64,000 bases of DNA from Deltaproteobacteria bacterium (GTDB lineage Bacteria; Desulfobacterota; DSM-4660; Desulfatiglandales; Desulfatiglandaceae), in the NCBI GenBank assembly GCA_021737785.1, contig JAIPDI010000005.1, forward strand, positions 62,001-126,000, in the 5' to 3' direction. Below the pieces are notes generated by a model. That model was given only the letters and a program-made list of their open reading frames with translations. It was not told where the DNA came from and made no database searches. Below, piece by piece: positions 1 through 9,445 of this stretch. Position numbers and translations under genes: made by a program. Within the stretch, counting starts at the first letter, position 1. Every line of letters begins with the position of its first letter.

Positions 1-1461
1 CACAACAATCGGAATGCCGGCCGCCCTTGCGTGATTGATCGCTTCCTTGGTCTGCGGCATGGCCCCGTCATCCGCCGCCACCACCAGCACGATAATATCG
101 GTGACCTTGGCCCCCCTCGCCCGCATGGCCGTAAAGGCCTCATGTCCCGGGGTATCCAGGAAGACGATATCACCCCCATCGGTCTTCACATAATAGGCGC
201 CGATATGCTGGGTAATGCCCCCGAATTCGCCTCCGATAATATTTGATTTCCGGATATAATCGAGAAGCGAGGTCTTGCCGTGATCCACGTGCCCCATAAT
301 CGTCACCACAGGGGGTCGTGGCACCAGATCTTCGGGTCGATCCACCGTGTCTTCAAAGAGGGTCTTCTCCTCGAAGGTATCCAGTTCCAGTTCAAAACCG
401 AGCTCCTCGGCGACCAACGATGCGGTCTCAAAGTCTATCGGCTGATTGACATTGACCATGGCGCCCATTTTGATGAGCCGTTTCATCAGTTCAGTGGCCT
501 TTGTCCCCATGGCCTTGGCCAGATCGGTAACCGTCACCAGTTCCTGGACTCCGATCTTTCGCTTGATGGCCTTGGGAACCGTAATTTCGGTATGCTTCAG
601 TTTCCGGACCACCTCTTTTCCCTTTTTGCCGGCCTTTGCCCCCTTGGGCCTTCGGGGCTTGCCGTTGTAGAGATCGGCCCGCTCATAGACTTCCTTCTTT
701 CGTCGCCGGAATGTGCCCCGATCAGGCACCTCTTCGACCGCCCCCACCTTTTTTTCTTTCTTTTTCTTAAAGGCCTTCCCCTTCTTCGGTTTTTCCTCCT
801 CTTCCTCGATCGCCGCTGCCGGGACCTTCGGCATCGGTGGTTCAGGACTTACGGCTGCGGCCTTCTCTTCAACCTGCTTGGCGAGCATGTCTTTCAGGGG
901 TCCTTCTTCCGGCCGCATGATAATCCTGGCCGGCCGTTCAATCTTTTTCTTTTTCCCCTTCTTCGGTTTGGGTTTGACTTCCTCATCAGCCTTGACGACC
1001 GCTTCTTCTTCAGGGACAGCAGGTTCCGCCTCCTCGGGTTCAGGTTCGATCAGGGGGGGTTCTTCGGGAACCGGCATCTCTTTCTCTTCGGCCAACGCCG
1101 CAGGTGCGGGAGCAGGGGCCTCCGGTTCAACTTCCGCCTCGGCCTCCGCCTCAATAGGCCTTTCTTCAATTTCCGGGATCTCTTCCGGCTCAGGGGGCTC
1201 CTCCGGGGTAACTTCGGGGGGCACCTGCTCGACAACGACAACTTTTTTACGCCTGCGGATCACTGTCGGTTTGATCCGCTTTTCTACCACCACTTGTGAC
1301 ACAGCGCCGGAAAGGATCTCTTTTGCCTTCGCAACGGCCGACTCATCAAGAGTACTCATGTAGTTCTTGACGTCCAGCCCTCCGGCAACGAGTTTGTCCA
1401 CCAAACTCTTGCTGTCCATGTCGAGTTCTCTTGCAAATTCATAAACCCTGACTTTAGCCAT
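1..1461 (-). CDS. infB: Translation initiation factor IF-2 (3' end off window)
   Basis: IF-2 is the GTPase that places initiator fMet-tRNA on the 30S subunit and promotes subunit joining. Only the first 487 codons are inside the window; the rest lies beyond base 1. The N-terminus ([14 protein letters not shown]) is a typical IF2_N domain. Residues of about 60-310 form a long low-complexity linker rich in Glu, Pro, Ala and Lys. The G domain begins near residue 388 with the P-loop GHVDHGKTS, followed by the switch segment [10 protein letters not shown] and the DTPGHEAF motif. The ATG at 1461 overlaps the end of ylxR by 8 bases, as expected for the nusA-ylxR-infB operon. Identification is certain; only the C-terminal domains are unseen. 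Confidence 0.97.
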   Translation of the reverse strand, partial: MAKVRVYEFARELDMDSKSLVDKLVAGGLDVKNYMSTLDESAVAKAKEILSGAVSQVVVEKRIKPTVIRRRKKVVVVEQVPPEVTPEEPPEPEEIPEIEERPIEAEAEAEVEPEAPAPAPAALAEEKEMPVPEEPPLIEPEPEEAEPAVPEEEAVVKADEEVKPKPKKGKKKKIERPARIIMRPEEGPLKDMLAKQVEEKAAAVSPEPPMPKVPAAAIEEEEEKPKKGKAFKKKKEKKVGAVEEVPDRGTFRRRKKEVYERADLYNGKPRRPKGAKAGKKGKEVVRKLKHTEITVPKAIKRKIGVQELVTVTDLAKAMGTKATELMKRLIKMGAMVNVNQPIDFETASLVAEELGFELELDTFEEKTLFEDTVDRPEDLVPRPPVVTIMGHVDHGKTSLLDYIRKSNIIGGEFGGITQHIGAYYVKTDGGDIVFLDTPGHEAFTAMRARGAKVTDIIVLVVAADDGAMPQTKEAINHARAAGIPIVV

Positions 1462-1795
1462 TGATTCCCCCAAAGCAATTCATTATGGTCTGCACACCGC
1501 CCTGATTTTCCGATTCACGGCTTCGGGCATTGTTGACGGCGCCAAAAAAATCAGGATCAACTGCAACAACGCCTCCCGTCCTGAATGCTCTCTTCAGCCG
1601 CTTGCTCGTTTTGAGGCGCCTGAGGCAGGAGTCATCGGGACACACGTAGGCGCCGCGGCCCGCGCCTTTCCCGTCCACATCCCGAATAATCATCCCATCT
1701 GCATTCAGAATGAGCCTGACCAGATCTTTCTTGTCCCGCCTGGCATCGCAGGATATGCATGTCCTTATGGGTATGTGCCCTTTTCCTCTACTCAT
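1454..1795 (-). CDS. ylxR: YlxR-family (DUF448) RNA-binding protein
   Basis: This 113-residue basic protein sits between nusA and infB and overlaps each by 8 bases, the classic place for YlxR. The N-terminus [19 protein letters not shown] carries the family's R-x-C-x2-C-type signature. The [11 protein letters not shown] segment and the run of Lys/Arg near residues 80-95 fit the conserved RNA-binding surface. The family is a small nucleic-acid-associated protein; in some bacteria it has been linked to RNase P or to gene regulation, which cannot be decided here. Translational coupling to both neighbours is likely from the overlaps. Confidence 0.93.
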   Translation of the reverse strand: MSRGKGHIPIRTCISCDARRDKKDLVRLILNADGMIIRDVDGKGAGRGAYVCPDDSCLRRLKTSKRLKRAFRTGGVVAVDPDFFGAVNNARSRESENQGGVQTIMNCFGGING

Positions 1796-3281
1796 CTGCA
1801 GTTTTCAATGTTTCGGATTCCCGATCGTCCTCCTCAGGAGCATCCTCCACCTGAGGAGTTTCCGACGATTCGGTTCCTGGTGCCGTTTCTGCTTCTTCGT
1901 GGTCGGCGCTCGCCTGCGGCACGGTCTCCCCATCCGTCTCCGATGGTTCCGATTCCGGGGATTTTTCTGCGTCTTCCGCTAATGATCCCTCCGGTTCCTC
2001 CCCTGCCGCTTCCTGCATCGGAGTTTCAGACGTCTCTGCATCCCGCCGTTCCTTAACATACCGGATGGCCTCATCAATGAGCGTCTCCGCCTTGGTCGCT
2101 GTCATCCCCTTAACGGCCAGGAGATCATCGACAGAGGCGCCGGCCACGTCTCCCACTGATTTGAAGTCGGCCTCATAGAGATCGGTTGCCCGCTTCTCGC
2201 CGATGCCCTCCAAGTCCAGGAGCGACCGGTATCCATCCTTGAGCGCAGTATTATAATTGGTTTCTCCGACAACATCCAGCCTCCACCCGGTCAGTCGGGA
2301 GGCCAGGCGCACATTCTGCCCCCTCTTTCCGATAGCCAGGGACAACTGGTCATCAGGGACCACCACCTCCATGCTGCGGCCGTCCTCATCCACAATCACC
2401 CGTGTGATATCGGCCGGGGCCAGGGCATTGCAGATGAATTTCGCTGCGTCAGGATCCCAGGTGACGATGTCGATCTTCTCCCCGCGCAATTCCTGGACCA
2501 CCGCCTGGACCCGTCTCCCCTTCATGCCCACACACGCTCCCACAGGATCCACATCCTGATCTTTTGATGCCACCGCGATCTTGGCCCTGCTTCCCGGTTC
2601 CCGTGCCACCTGAACAATCTGAACAATACCCTCGGAAATTTCAGGGACTTCATTTTCAAAGAGGCTTGCCAGAAAATTGGGATGGGTCCTGGAAAGAATG
2701 ATCTGCGGCCCTCGGCTGAACTGCTTCACCTCCAGAATAAATGCCCTGATCCGATCTCCCTGTCTGTACGCCTCCCTCGGGATCTGCTCCTTCTGCGGGA
2801 GTTCGGCCTCTGCCCGGCCCACATTGACAATGATGGCACCCCTGTCGAATCGCTGCACGATCCCGTTGAGGATCTCGCCGCGGCGATCTTTGAAATCCTC
2901 ATAGACCATATCCCGCTCGGCCTCTTTCAGCCTCTGCATAATGACCTGCTTGGCAGACTGGGCCGCGATTCGGCCGAAGGCGTCGGTATCCATTTTGATC
3001 CCGAGGCTGTCTCCCAATTCAGATTCAGGGTCAATGTCATGGGCTTCCTCGAGGGAAATCTGAAGATGCTCGTTGGTCACCTCTTCAACCACTTCCTTGA
3101 ATTCAAAGGCCTCAACCTCCCCGAGTTCCTCATTATAGTTGACTTCCAGATCGTAATCGGGGCCGAATTTCTTGCGAGCCGCCACTTTCACCGCTTCCTC
3201 GAGCGCTCCGATCAGCACATCCTGCTCAACGCCCTTTTCACGACTTACCTGGTCAATCACCCTCTTTAAATCTGAAATCAT
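1788..3281 (-). CDS. nusA: Transcription termination/antitermination factor NusA
   Basis: NusA binds RNA polymerase and nascent RNA and modulates pausing, intrinsic termination and antitermination. The 497-residue product has the usual order: N-terminal polymerase-binding domain (residues 1-130), S1 domain (about 135-200, RGEILNGIVQRFDRGAIIVNVGRAEA), then two KH domains (about 210-345, with DPVGACVGMKGRRVQ and LAIGKRGQNVRLASRLTGW). Helix-hairpin-helix repeats follow to about residue 420. The last 80 residues are an unusually acidic Glu/Ser/Pro tail. It overlaps ylxR by 8 bases and lies 157 bases after rimP. NusA may regulate its own operon through the hairpin before rimP. Confidence 0.97.
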   Translation of the reverse strand: MISDLKRVIDQVSREKGVEQDVLIGALEEAVKVAARKKFGPDYDLEVNYNEELGEVEAFEFKEVVEEVTNEHLQISLEEAHDIDPESELGDSLGIKMDTDAFGRIAAQSAKQVIMQRLKEAERDMVYEDFKDRRGEILNGIVQRFDRGAIIVNVGRAEAELPQKEQIPREAYRQGDRIRAFILEVKQFSRGPQIILSRTHPNFLASLFENEVPEISEGIVQIVQVAREPGSRAKIAVASKDQDVDPVGACVGMKGRRVQAVVQELRGEKIDIVTWDPDAAKFICNALAPADITRVIVDEDGRSMEVVVPDDQLSLAIGKRGQNVRLASRLTGWRLDVVGETNYNTALKDGYRSLLDLEGIGEKRATDLYEADFKSVGDVAGASVDDLLAVKGMTATKAETLIDEAIRYVKERRDAETSETPMQEAAGEEPEGSLAEDAEKSPESEPSETDGETVPQASADHEEAETAPGTESSETPQVEDAPEEDDRESETLKTADE

Positions 3282-3438
3282 ACTATTCGCTCCATCAGCA
3301 CACTGAATTCTTTAAGGCCTTTGAAAGGCGGTCCTTGCCGCATTTTCCATTACATCACGATCTGTTCATCCCGGGCAGGATCAATGCTCTCAGGACAAAT
3401 CAGACATGGGTCAAGAGGAAGACGGATTCGAAGGCCAC

Positions 3439-3906
3439 TTATTCATTTTCAAAGTCATACACCAGATTGGCCTTTTCCACTCCCTCATAGAGAAGGAGAA
3501 ATCGATCGTCGTTGGCAGCCAGACACAGCACGCCGTCCTCAAAGGAGTGTAATTTTCCCTTGAAATTCCGGCGGCCGTCAACAGGGGCAACCATTCGGAT
3601 GTTGACGTTCTTTCCGACGGCATTGGCAAAATCCTTTTCCTTTTTGAGAGGCCTGTTGAGACCCGGGGATGAGACCTCCAGGACATACGGCTGTTGAAAA
3701 AGATCTTTCACCTCAATCAAATCCCCGATTTCCCTGCTCACCTGAACGCAGTCATCCAGGGTAATCCCCCCATCCCTGTCCAGGTAGATCCTGAGAATCC
3801 ATCTTCCGCCTTCTGAAAGAAATTCCACATCGACAAGCTCGATGTCCATCTCCTCTAGAATCGGTTCGATAAGAAGGCTTACCTCTCTGACAGCCTGCGT
3901 ATGCAT
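3439..3906 (-). CDS. rimP: Ribosome maturation factor RimP
   Basis: RimP is needed for maturation of the 30S subunit. The frame stays open upstream to 4188, but family length and homology place the start at the ATG at 3906 (MHTQAVREVSLLIEPILEEMDIELVDVEF), giving 155 residues with an AGGA about 10 bases upstream. The core VSREIGDLIEV, PYVLEVSSPGLNRPL and the C-terminal Sm-like domain (FKGKLHSFEDGVLCL) are typical. It is the first protein gene of the nusA-infB operon. The 5' region contains a strong terminator-like hairpin, so expression may depend on read-through. Confidence 0.94.
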   Translation of the reverse strand: MHTQAVREVSLLIEPILEEMDIELVDVEFLSEGGRWILRIYLDRDGGITLDDCVQVSREIGDLIEVKDLFQQPYVLEVSSPGLNRPLKKEKDFANAVGKNVNIRMVAPVDGRRNFKGKLHSFEDGVLCLAANDDRFLLLYEGVEKANLVYDFENE

Positions 3907-4022
3907 CGTCCCATGATCCTGATAAAATAGGCGCAAGGCCTGAGGCCCAAGGGGAGTGGTTCTCAGCCTGCCCGCGGCATCTTCCACCGGGATTTTGGCG
4001 CCGGAGACCTGTGCCTGAAAAT

Positions 4023-4050
4023 AAAAAAAAGCGGGCCACCCCGCCCGCTT
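4023..4050 (-). terminator. Intrinsic terminator or attenuator before rimP
   Basis: Reading the minus strand, AAGCGGGC and GCCCGCTT pair as an 8-bp perfect stem with a 6-base loop (4029-4050), followed directly by a run of eight T. It lies 172 bases after the tRNA-Gly gene and about 115 bases before the rimP start. It should terminate the tRNA transcript. Because no other strong promoter is seen before rimP, it may act as a partial terminator or attenuator, comparable to the metY-rimP-nusA-infB arrangement of E. coli. Confidence 0.85.
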
Positions 4051-4222
4051 CCCCACTGCAGACTCAATTGTAAAGCGCTTTATTACATAAGGTCCTTTGA
4101 GCAAAAACCGATAAGGAATTATGAAAACCAACGCAGTATCCGCAATTTGAAGTAGATGAACCGTCCCAAAACCGTTCAATAACCTCAAAAAGGGGGGATC
4201 AGGCCCGACCTGTCAAAAATAA

Positions 4223-4298
4223 TGGAGCGGGCAACGGGGCTCGAACCCGCGACACCAAGCTTGGGAAGCTTGTACTCTACCAACTGAGCTATGCCCGC
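4223..4298 (-). tRNA. tRNA-Gly, anticodon CCC
   Basis: A complete cloverleaf can be drawn. The acceptor stem is GCGGGCA/TGCCCGC, the D arm contains GCTCAGTTGGTAGAGT, the anticodon stem is CAAGC/GCTTG around the loop TTCCCAA, and the T arm is GCGGG-TTCGAAC-CCCGT. The anticodon CCC reads the Gly codon GGG. The 3' CCA is encoded, giving 76 bases. A sigma70-type promoter lies 33 bases upstream and an intrinsic terminator lies between it and rimP. Confidence 0.96.
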
Positions 4299-4330
4299 TT
4301 AATCCATCTTTCAGCCCGTTCGTTGTCGAG

Positions 4331-4359
4331 AAGATAATATAGTTAATCTTAGCAGTCAA
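4331..4359 (-). promoter_or_regulatory. Sigma70-type promoter of tRNA-Gly (and probably rimP operon)
   Basis: On the minus strand TTGACT and TATCTT are separated by exactly 17 bases. The predicted transcript start is near 4324, about 25 bases before the tRNA 5' end. It is one of the cleanest -35/-10 pairs in the window and could also drive rimP-nusA-infB by read-through. Confidence 0.65.
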
Positions 4360-4573
4360 GAGATATTTTGACCTTCCAAGACCCGTCATTGCAAAAAACT
4401 TGACATTCATCAGCGACAAAAATAAAATCTCTCCAAGACTTCCCATATCCGGGCAATCCTCTACAGGAGGCCTTTTTAAATTTTTCGAATCCCTGTATCC
4501 CTGATGGGCGCTGTGACCCGGAGAGGGAAAATGGATTTTTTACAGGGGTTTCGACAAGGAGACAAAAACACAT

Positions 4574-5458
4574 TTGGAAGACGGCTCTGAACAGGGTTTT
4601 TTTCATTTCATCAAATCTTTGATCAAAAAAAAAATACGCCTTGACGACAGCAATGATCTGACGGATGAGATCCATGATCTCATGGACGAAGGGCAGGCAA
4701 AGGGGCTTATCACAAATGAAGAATCCCACATGGTCTACGGCGTGCTCGATCTCAAGGAGACACCCGCCCACTCCATAATGATCCCCCGGACAGAAATCTC
4801 CTCTGCCCCGTTGGATTCCACAGTAGGTGAACTCATCGACCTCGTTACCCGTTGCGGGCATACGCGGATCCCGATTCATAAAGACAACATCGATCAAATC
4901 GTCGGCATTCTTCACGCAAAGGACCTCCTTAAGCTTTCAGGCAAGGATCCTGAATCCAAAATCCCGGCGGATATTCTCAGGAAGGCCTTTTTTGTCCCCG
5001 AAAGCCGGAGGGTCAGCGATCTGTTGAAGGATATGCAGGAAACCACGGCTCACCTGGCCATTGTCACAGACGAATACGGGGGCACTGCAGGCATCATCAC
5101 CATCGAAGATATTCTTGAGGAAATCGTAGGGGAAATCATGGATGAACACGACCATGAGGAAACCCTGCTGACCCGCCTCGAAGACGGCTCCCTGGTGGTG
5201 CACGCCCGGCTGGACGTTGAAAAACTGGGTGAGGCCCTCAATATGGAGCTGCCCGAGGGGGAATTCGAATCCGTAGGCGGATTCATCATCCACCTCCTCG
5301 GAAGAATACCGGAAACAAACGAAAAGATTCGATTCCGGGATATTGAAATGACCATCCAGAAGGGAGACCAGCGAAGGATCGAAAAGGTTCACGTCTTCCG
5401 TATGCCGCCACCCGGGGAAGTGGAGGAAGAAGCATCCGCCATTTCCGGTCATGGATAG
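4574..5458 (+). CDS. corC: CorC/HlyC-family CBS-domain protein
   Basis: This 294-residue soluble protein belongs to the CorC (YbeX) family, linked to magnesium/cobalt homeostasis. No membrane segment is visible. Two CBS domains span about residues 70-190 (MIPRTEISSAP, TRIPIHKDNIDQIVGILHAKDLL, then LAIVTDEYGGTAGIITIEDILEEIVGEI). A CorC_HlyC C-terminal domain follows (LEDGSLVVHARLDVEKL to the end). The start is the TTG at 4574, supported by AAGGAG 12 bases upstream; no better ATG precedes the conserved region. The lnt gene follows after 9 bases, the same order as ybeX-lnt in many Proteobacteria. Confidence 0.9.
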   Translation: MEDGSEQGFFHFIKSLIKKKIRLDDSNDLTDEIHDLMDEGQAKGLITNEESHMVYGVLDLKETPAHSIMIPRTEISSAPLDSTVGELIDLVTRCGHTRIPIHKDNIDQIVGILHAKDLLKLSGKDPESKIPADILRKAFFVPESRRVSDLLKDMQETTAHLAIVTDEYGGTAGIITIEDILEEIVGEIMDEHDHEETLLTRLEDGSLVVHARLDVEKLGEALNMELPEGEFESVGGFIIHLLGRIPETNEKIRFRDIEMTIQKGDQRRIEKVHVFRMPPPGEVEEEASAISGHG

Positions 5459-5467
5459 CCCCGTCCC

Positions 5468-7030
5468 ATGATGCCTGTGCCGAGACCGTCTCCGGTGTCC
5501 CTTCGCAACCTCCTCCTTGCAGCTCTATCCGGCGTCCTGCTGACGCTTTCGTTTCCTCCCGGGAAGTTTTCATTCGTGGCATGGTTCGCCCTGGTCCCCC
5601 TCCTGAAGGGGATTCAAGGCACTTCTCCTTTCAATGCCTTTAAATTGGGGCTTGTTTCCGGTCTCGCCCATTTCTTGACCCTCATTTATTGGATCATCGT
5701 GGTGCTGGAGCACTACGGCAACCTCCATATCGTTATCGCCCTGATTGCCCTCATTCTCCTTTCCCTCTACCTCTCTCTCTATATGGCCCTTTTTTCCACA
5801 TTGGCATCCCGACTCACGGATACGGTTCTCTATTCCGTCATTCTGGGCGGATACTGGGTGGGCCTGGAATATCTCCAGACCCATCTGATGACCGGTTTTC
5901 CCTGGTGTCTTCTGGGATACAGCCAATATGAACACCTCCATATCATTCAACTGGCAGACCTTTTCGGGGTATACGGTATCTCCTTCCTCATTGTCTGTGT
6001 GAACGGCCTGATCTTCCGCATCTCCCTCAGGCCTCCCCGCCGAAACGGCAGGGTCCTCAAATGGGAACTTCCCGTTTCTGTCCTGCTCCTGGCAGGGGCA
6101 TGGGTATACGGCCTTTATCAGCTCTCCGAAGCCCGGACCGGGGAAGAGGGGGGCCGCCCGGTGAAGGCCGCGGTCGTACAGGCCAATATCGATCAGTCTG
6201 TCAAATGGGATCCCGCATACCAGGAGGAAACCCTGCAGCGCTATTACCGGCTCACCCGCGCTACCCGGTCTTTCCATCCCGAACTGATCGTGTGGCCGGA
6301 GACCTCCCTCCCCTTTTTCTTTCAGGACCATCCGAAATTTTCTCCGGGCATTGTATCCCTTGCAGAGGAGTCGGGGGCCGTCCTCATATTTGGAAGCCCT
6401 GCATACAGGCGGGACAAGAGGGCCGTTCGCTATTACAACCGGGCCTACATGATCGCACCGGAAAGCGGGGACATTCTGTATTACGACAAGATCCACCTGG
6501 TCCCCTTCGGGGAATATGTACCCTTGAAAAGATATCTCCCTTTTATCCATCGCCTGGTGGCGGCTGCCGGTGATTTTGCCCGGGGAGAGAAATCAGAGGC
6601 GCTCAAGACAGGGGATCTTTCCGTGGGGGTCCTGATATGCTTTGAGGCGATTTTTCCGCAGTTGGCCGGGGAGCTGACCAGAAACGGGGCCAATATCCTT
6701 GTAAACATTACCAACGATGCCTGGTTCGGCATGACCAGCGCCCCGTTTCAGCATCTGAGCATGGCCGTGTTCCGGGCGGTGGAAAACCGCAGACCCATGA
6801 TACGGGCCGCCAACACCGGCTTCAGCGCCTTGATCACCCCTACGGGCGTAATCCAATCCAAAAGTGATCTCTTTGTTGAAGCGGTCTTAAAAGATTCCAT
6901 AACCGCGGGGGCGTTTCCCTTGACTTTCTACAGCCGTTTTGGAGACCTGTTTGCGGTGACCCTCCTCATCATCTCCGCCGCACACATCATTTACCATATC
7001 CGGACAAGACGGAGACGGAAGGCTGGTTAA
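5468..7030 (+). CDS. lnt: Apolipoprotein N-acyltransferase
   Basis: Lnt transfers the third acyl chain to the N-terminal cysteine of lipoproteins in the inner membrane. The 520-residue protein starts with about six membrane segments (residues 15-215), followed by a periplasmic nitrilase-like domain. The catalytic triad is intact: Glu278 in VWPETSLPFFF, Lys341 in YYDKIHLVPFGEYVP and Cys391 in GVLICFEAIFPQL. A last membrane segment lies near residues 490-510 before a basic tail. Its substrates would include the lipoproteins at 38-47 kb in this window. It is coupled to corC. Confidence 0.96.
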   Translation: MMPVPRPSPVSLRNLLLAALSGVLLTLSFPPGKFSFVAWFALVPLLKGIQGTSPFNAFKLGLVSGLAHFLTLIYWIIVVLEHYGNLHIVIALIALILLSLYLSLYMALFSTLASRLTDTVLYSVILGGYWVGLEYLQTHLMTGFPWCLLGYSQYEHLHIIQLADLFGVYGISFLIVCVNGLIFRISLRPPRRNGRVLKWELPVSVLLLAGAWVYGLYQLSEARTGEEGGRPVKAAVVQANIDQSVKWDPAYQEETLQRYYRLTRATRSFHPELIVWPETSLPFFFQDHPKFSPGIVSLAEESGAVLIFGSPAYRRDKRAVRYYNRAYMIAPESGDILYYDKIHLVPFGEYVPLKRYLPFIHRLVAAAGDFARGEKSEALKTGDLSVGVLICFEAIFPQLAGELTRNGANILVNITNDAWFGMTSAPFQHLSMAVFRAVENRRPMIRAANTGFSALITPTGVIQSKSDLFVEAVLKDSITAGAFPLTFYSRFGDLFAVTLLIISAAHIIYHIRTRRRRKAG

Positions 7031-7440
7031 TCCGGATGCTGGATACTGGATGCTGGATAACGGACGCTGGACCTCAGACGCTGGGATGCTGAAATGCGGG
7101 CATGCGAAGAGGGTGGGGTTTCCGACCTCCGACCTCCGATGTCAGACCTCTGATCTTTGTTGCTGGATGTTAAGCTGGTAAGCTGATAAGCTGGTAAGAC
7201 GATGGCTGATGAGTCGCTGATGAGTCGCTGTGGGGTCAGCAGCTGATAGCTGATGGCTGATAGCTGGTGAGCTGGTGAGCTGGTGAGCTGATAAGCTGGT
7301 GAGACGATGGCTGACAAGTCGATAATCTCTCAATGGCTCAATCCCGCTTTCCAGCGGAACTCAATAAACCCAGCGAACCCAACGAACCCAATAAACCCAT
7401 AACCCCCTGACGCCTTGCGCCTAATGCCTTGTGCCTGATC
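7031..7440. repeat. Word-like tandem repeat tract
   Basis: No gene is seen in these 410 bases. The tract is built from degenerate short words: first GGATGCTGGATACTGG-type units, then GACCTCCGACCTCCGAT, then many GCTGATAAGCTGGTAAGCTG and GCTGGTGAGCTGGTGAGC units, then AATCCCGCTTTCCAGCGG and CCCAACGAACCCAATAAACC. The minus-strand ORFs here are translations of the repeat (SPAYQLTS-type) and are not real genes. Related tracts recur in at least eight other gaps in the window. Confidence 0.85.
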
Positions 7441-7441
7441 T

Positions 7442-8406
7442 ATGGACCAGAGCGAAAAAACAGGGTGTTCCATCCTTATTTTTCTGGCGGGCTACGAGAT
7501 TGTGCATACCGTATTTTTTGAAACCGCCCAACTGAATAGGGGAACACTCCCCTACGCCATGGCCGGTGTGCTTTTGACCATGGCCATCACATTTGCCTTC
7601 TCCCGCTATGAACTTGCTCAGGGAAAACAGATCGGCTCACCCAGCCTCATGGCCGACGCCCAGCATATTCGCACCGATATGCTCTCATCCGGGGTCATTT
7701 TAGCGGGTCTGCTAGTCTCGATACTTGGATGGGACTTAGATAAATTCGCGGCCCTTCTGGTGGTGGTCCTGATTGCAAAGGCGGCCATCGCCATCCTGGT
7801 GGACGCCCTTCGTGTGCTGCTGGACGCCTCCATCGATTTCAAGACAATGGACCAGGTCAAGACGATCATCATGATAAATCCAAGGTTGTCTCCATCAATG
7901 CACTCTGGGGGAGAAAGTCCGGCCCCTATAAATTCATCGAGGCCGCTATCGTTGTCCAGGCAGGGAGTCTGGAGAGGGCCCATTTTTTCATCAGCAAGAT
8001 TGATAAAGAAATCAGGGAAAAACTCTCCAATGTAGACCCCATCCTGATCCATTATGAACCCCGGAAAAAGGAGGTCATGACCTGCGCCATACGGCTGGGT
8101 GAAGACAAGGCGTCTCTGGCGGATCACTTCGGAAGCGCTCCCCATTTTTATGTGGCCTCCAAGAGGCAGAAAGACGGCGAACTCATCTCAGAGGCCTTTT
8201 ACCATAATCCGTTCAGAGAGGATGACAAGGGGAAAGGAATCAAGGTGAGCGAGTGGCTCCTCGAAAAGGGCGTTGACTGGGTCTATTCACCAAAGGAATT
8301 GAGCGGACGAGGCCCGGGCTATGTCTTCTCTGACGCAGGGGTTGAGGTCATGGTCACGGATCTGAAACGTCTTGAGGATATTCAAGAGGACTTTCAAAAG
8401 ACATAA
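7442..8406 (+). pseudogene. Cation diffusion facilitator/NifX-like fusion, broken
   Basis: The remnant begins inside a CDF metal transporter (SILIFLAGYEIVHTVFF, then a membrane core with LMADAQHIRTDMLSSGVIL, the conserved H-x3-D metal site). The first roughly 70-80 residues expected of the family are replaced by repeat DNA. Near 7880 the frame shifts: the true continuation (SKVVSINALWGRKSGPYKFIEAA) runs in frame 1 into the reading frame starting at 8077. The C-terminus (MTCAIRLGEDKASLADHFGSAPHF) is a dinitrogenase iron-molybdenum cofactor (NifX/NifB-type) domain, a fusion known in Desulfobacterota. Both 5' truncation and frameshift indicate a dead gene, unless a sequencing error explains the latter. 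Confidence 0.75.
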
Positions 8407-8604
8407 TGCACCGGAGAGATGAACTCTGGTTACCCCTTTCAAATCCATCGGTATCTCTTTTGCCCATGCCCCTAAATAAGAGTTTTATGACTCATTTTTT
8501 CGGGAGGGGTGGATACCTCCGCCATACCATTCTCCGGTGACGAGCCAAATTTCGCAGTAATAAAGCTATTCTGAGATTAAGGGGGGCGGGTAAAAGCAGA
8601 CGAT

Positions 8605-9405
8605 TTACCTCAAGCGATCCGGAACGCGATAGATGCTTTCCAACTCCGCCTTCACTTCGTCAAGGGTATGATCATTTCCAAAACCCTTACATCCTGTGGT
8701 CAGCGCATGTTTTTTTGATTTCGGATAATTTCTGCAGTGTGCAGGTTTGGTCTCATGGATCCGGCATTTATATGCGTCCTTTAGAGGCAGCTTCCGAAGC
8801 CATGGACATCGATCGACCTCTTCCCCTGTGTTTGGTCTGATCCAGAGGTCACCGAAGGCTTCCACGCCGTCAAAGTTGAAAATATCGACCCATCGCAGTA
8901 TGTCCCACCGTTTTTCCCTTTTCCATCGATTGATATCCTCAGTATCGACGCTCGTGCAAAAGGCGTCAGACAGATCCCGGCAGCAATGCCCGCATTGGAC
9001 GCATTGAAATTTTTCCATTTCCGTCTCAACATAAATGCCGGGTTCCCCATTACGCCCTTTCCCCGGCATCGCCTTCACCCACATGACCCATTCATAGATC
9101 GTTGCAATATCATCAAGTCTATCTTCCAGTTTCGGGATCATTGGAACAACATGACTTTTGAAGTCCCATTTAGCAATGAAATCGGCTCCTTCCATCCCCG
9201 GGCCCTGATGCCAGATCCCCGATTTCGTGAATTCTAACTCCTTCTCCTGGCAAGTGCTGGGCCAGGCTTCCTCTCCGGTCAAAAAGCCGTAAACTCTGGC
9301 AAACATCGCGAAATCAAGCCAGCCATTTGATGCTTCAACCAGATCCGCGAAGACCTTATGGATGGCTTCTTCGGCTGTATGGAATTGGATGTCTTTGTCG
9401 GCCAT
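8605..9405 (-). CDS. YkgJ-family cysteine-cluster protein at end of CBASS operon
   Basis: This 266-residue protein has a cysteine cluster typical of YkgJ (PF03692): C135-x2-C138-x2-C141-C142, then C200 and C214-x9-C224 (YKCRIHETKPAHCRNYP). The cluster probably binds zinc or an Fe-S centre; the function is unknown. The N-terminal 130 residues are not recognised. The frame is open to 9483, which would overlap cap3; the ATG at 9405 is preferred, 40 bases after the cap3 stop. No terminator separates it from cap3, so it is probably co-transcribed with the CBASS genes. It is not one of the standard CBASS components. Confidence 0.75.
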   Translation of the reverse strand: MADKDIQFHTAEEAIHKVFADLVEASNGWLDFAMFARVYGFLTGEEAWPSTCQEKELEFTKSGIWHQGPGMEGADFIAKWDFKSHVVPMIPKLEDRLDDIATIYEWVMWVKAMPGKGRNGEPGIYVETEMEKFQCVQCGHCCRDLSDAFCTSVDTEDINRWKREKRWDILRWVDIFNFDGVEAFGDLWIRPNTGEEVDRCPWLRKLPLKDAYKCRIHETKPAHCRNYPKSKKHALTTGCKGFGNDHTLDEVKAELESIYRVPDRLR

Positions 9406-9445
9406 AATGGGCTTGCCCCATCTTTTATTATCGATTTGATTTAGA

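Noticed and set aside
280-1363. Two long plus-strand ORFs (339 and 216 residues)
   Set aside because: They lie opposite infB and are composition-driven shadows of its low-complexity linker.
7027-7333. Minus-strand ORFs rich in AYQLTS/AHQLS
   Set aside because: They are direct translations of the GCTGATAAGCTGGTAAG repeat and show no homology; not genes.
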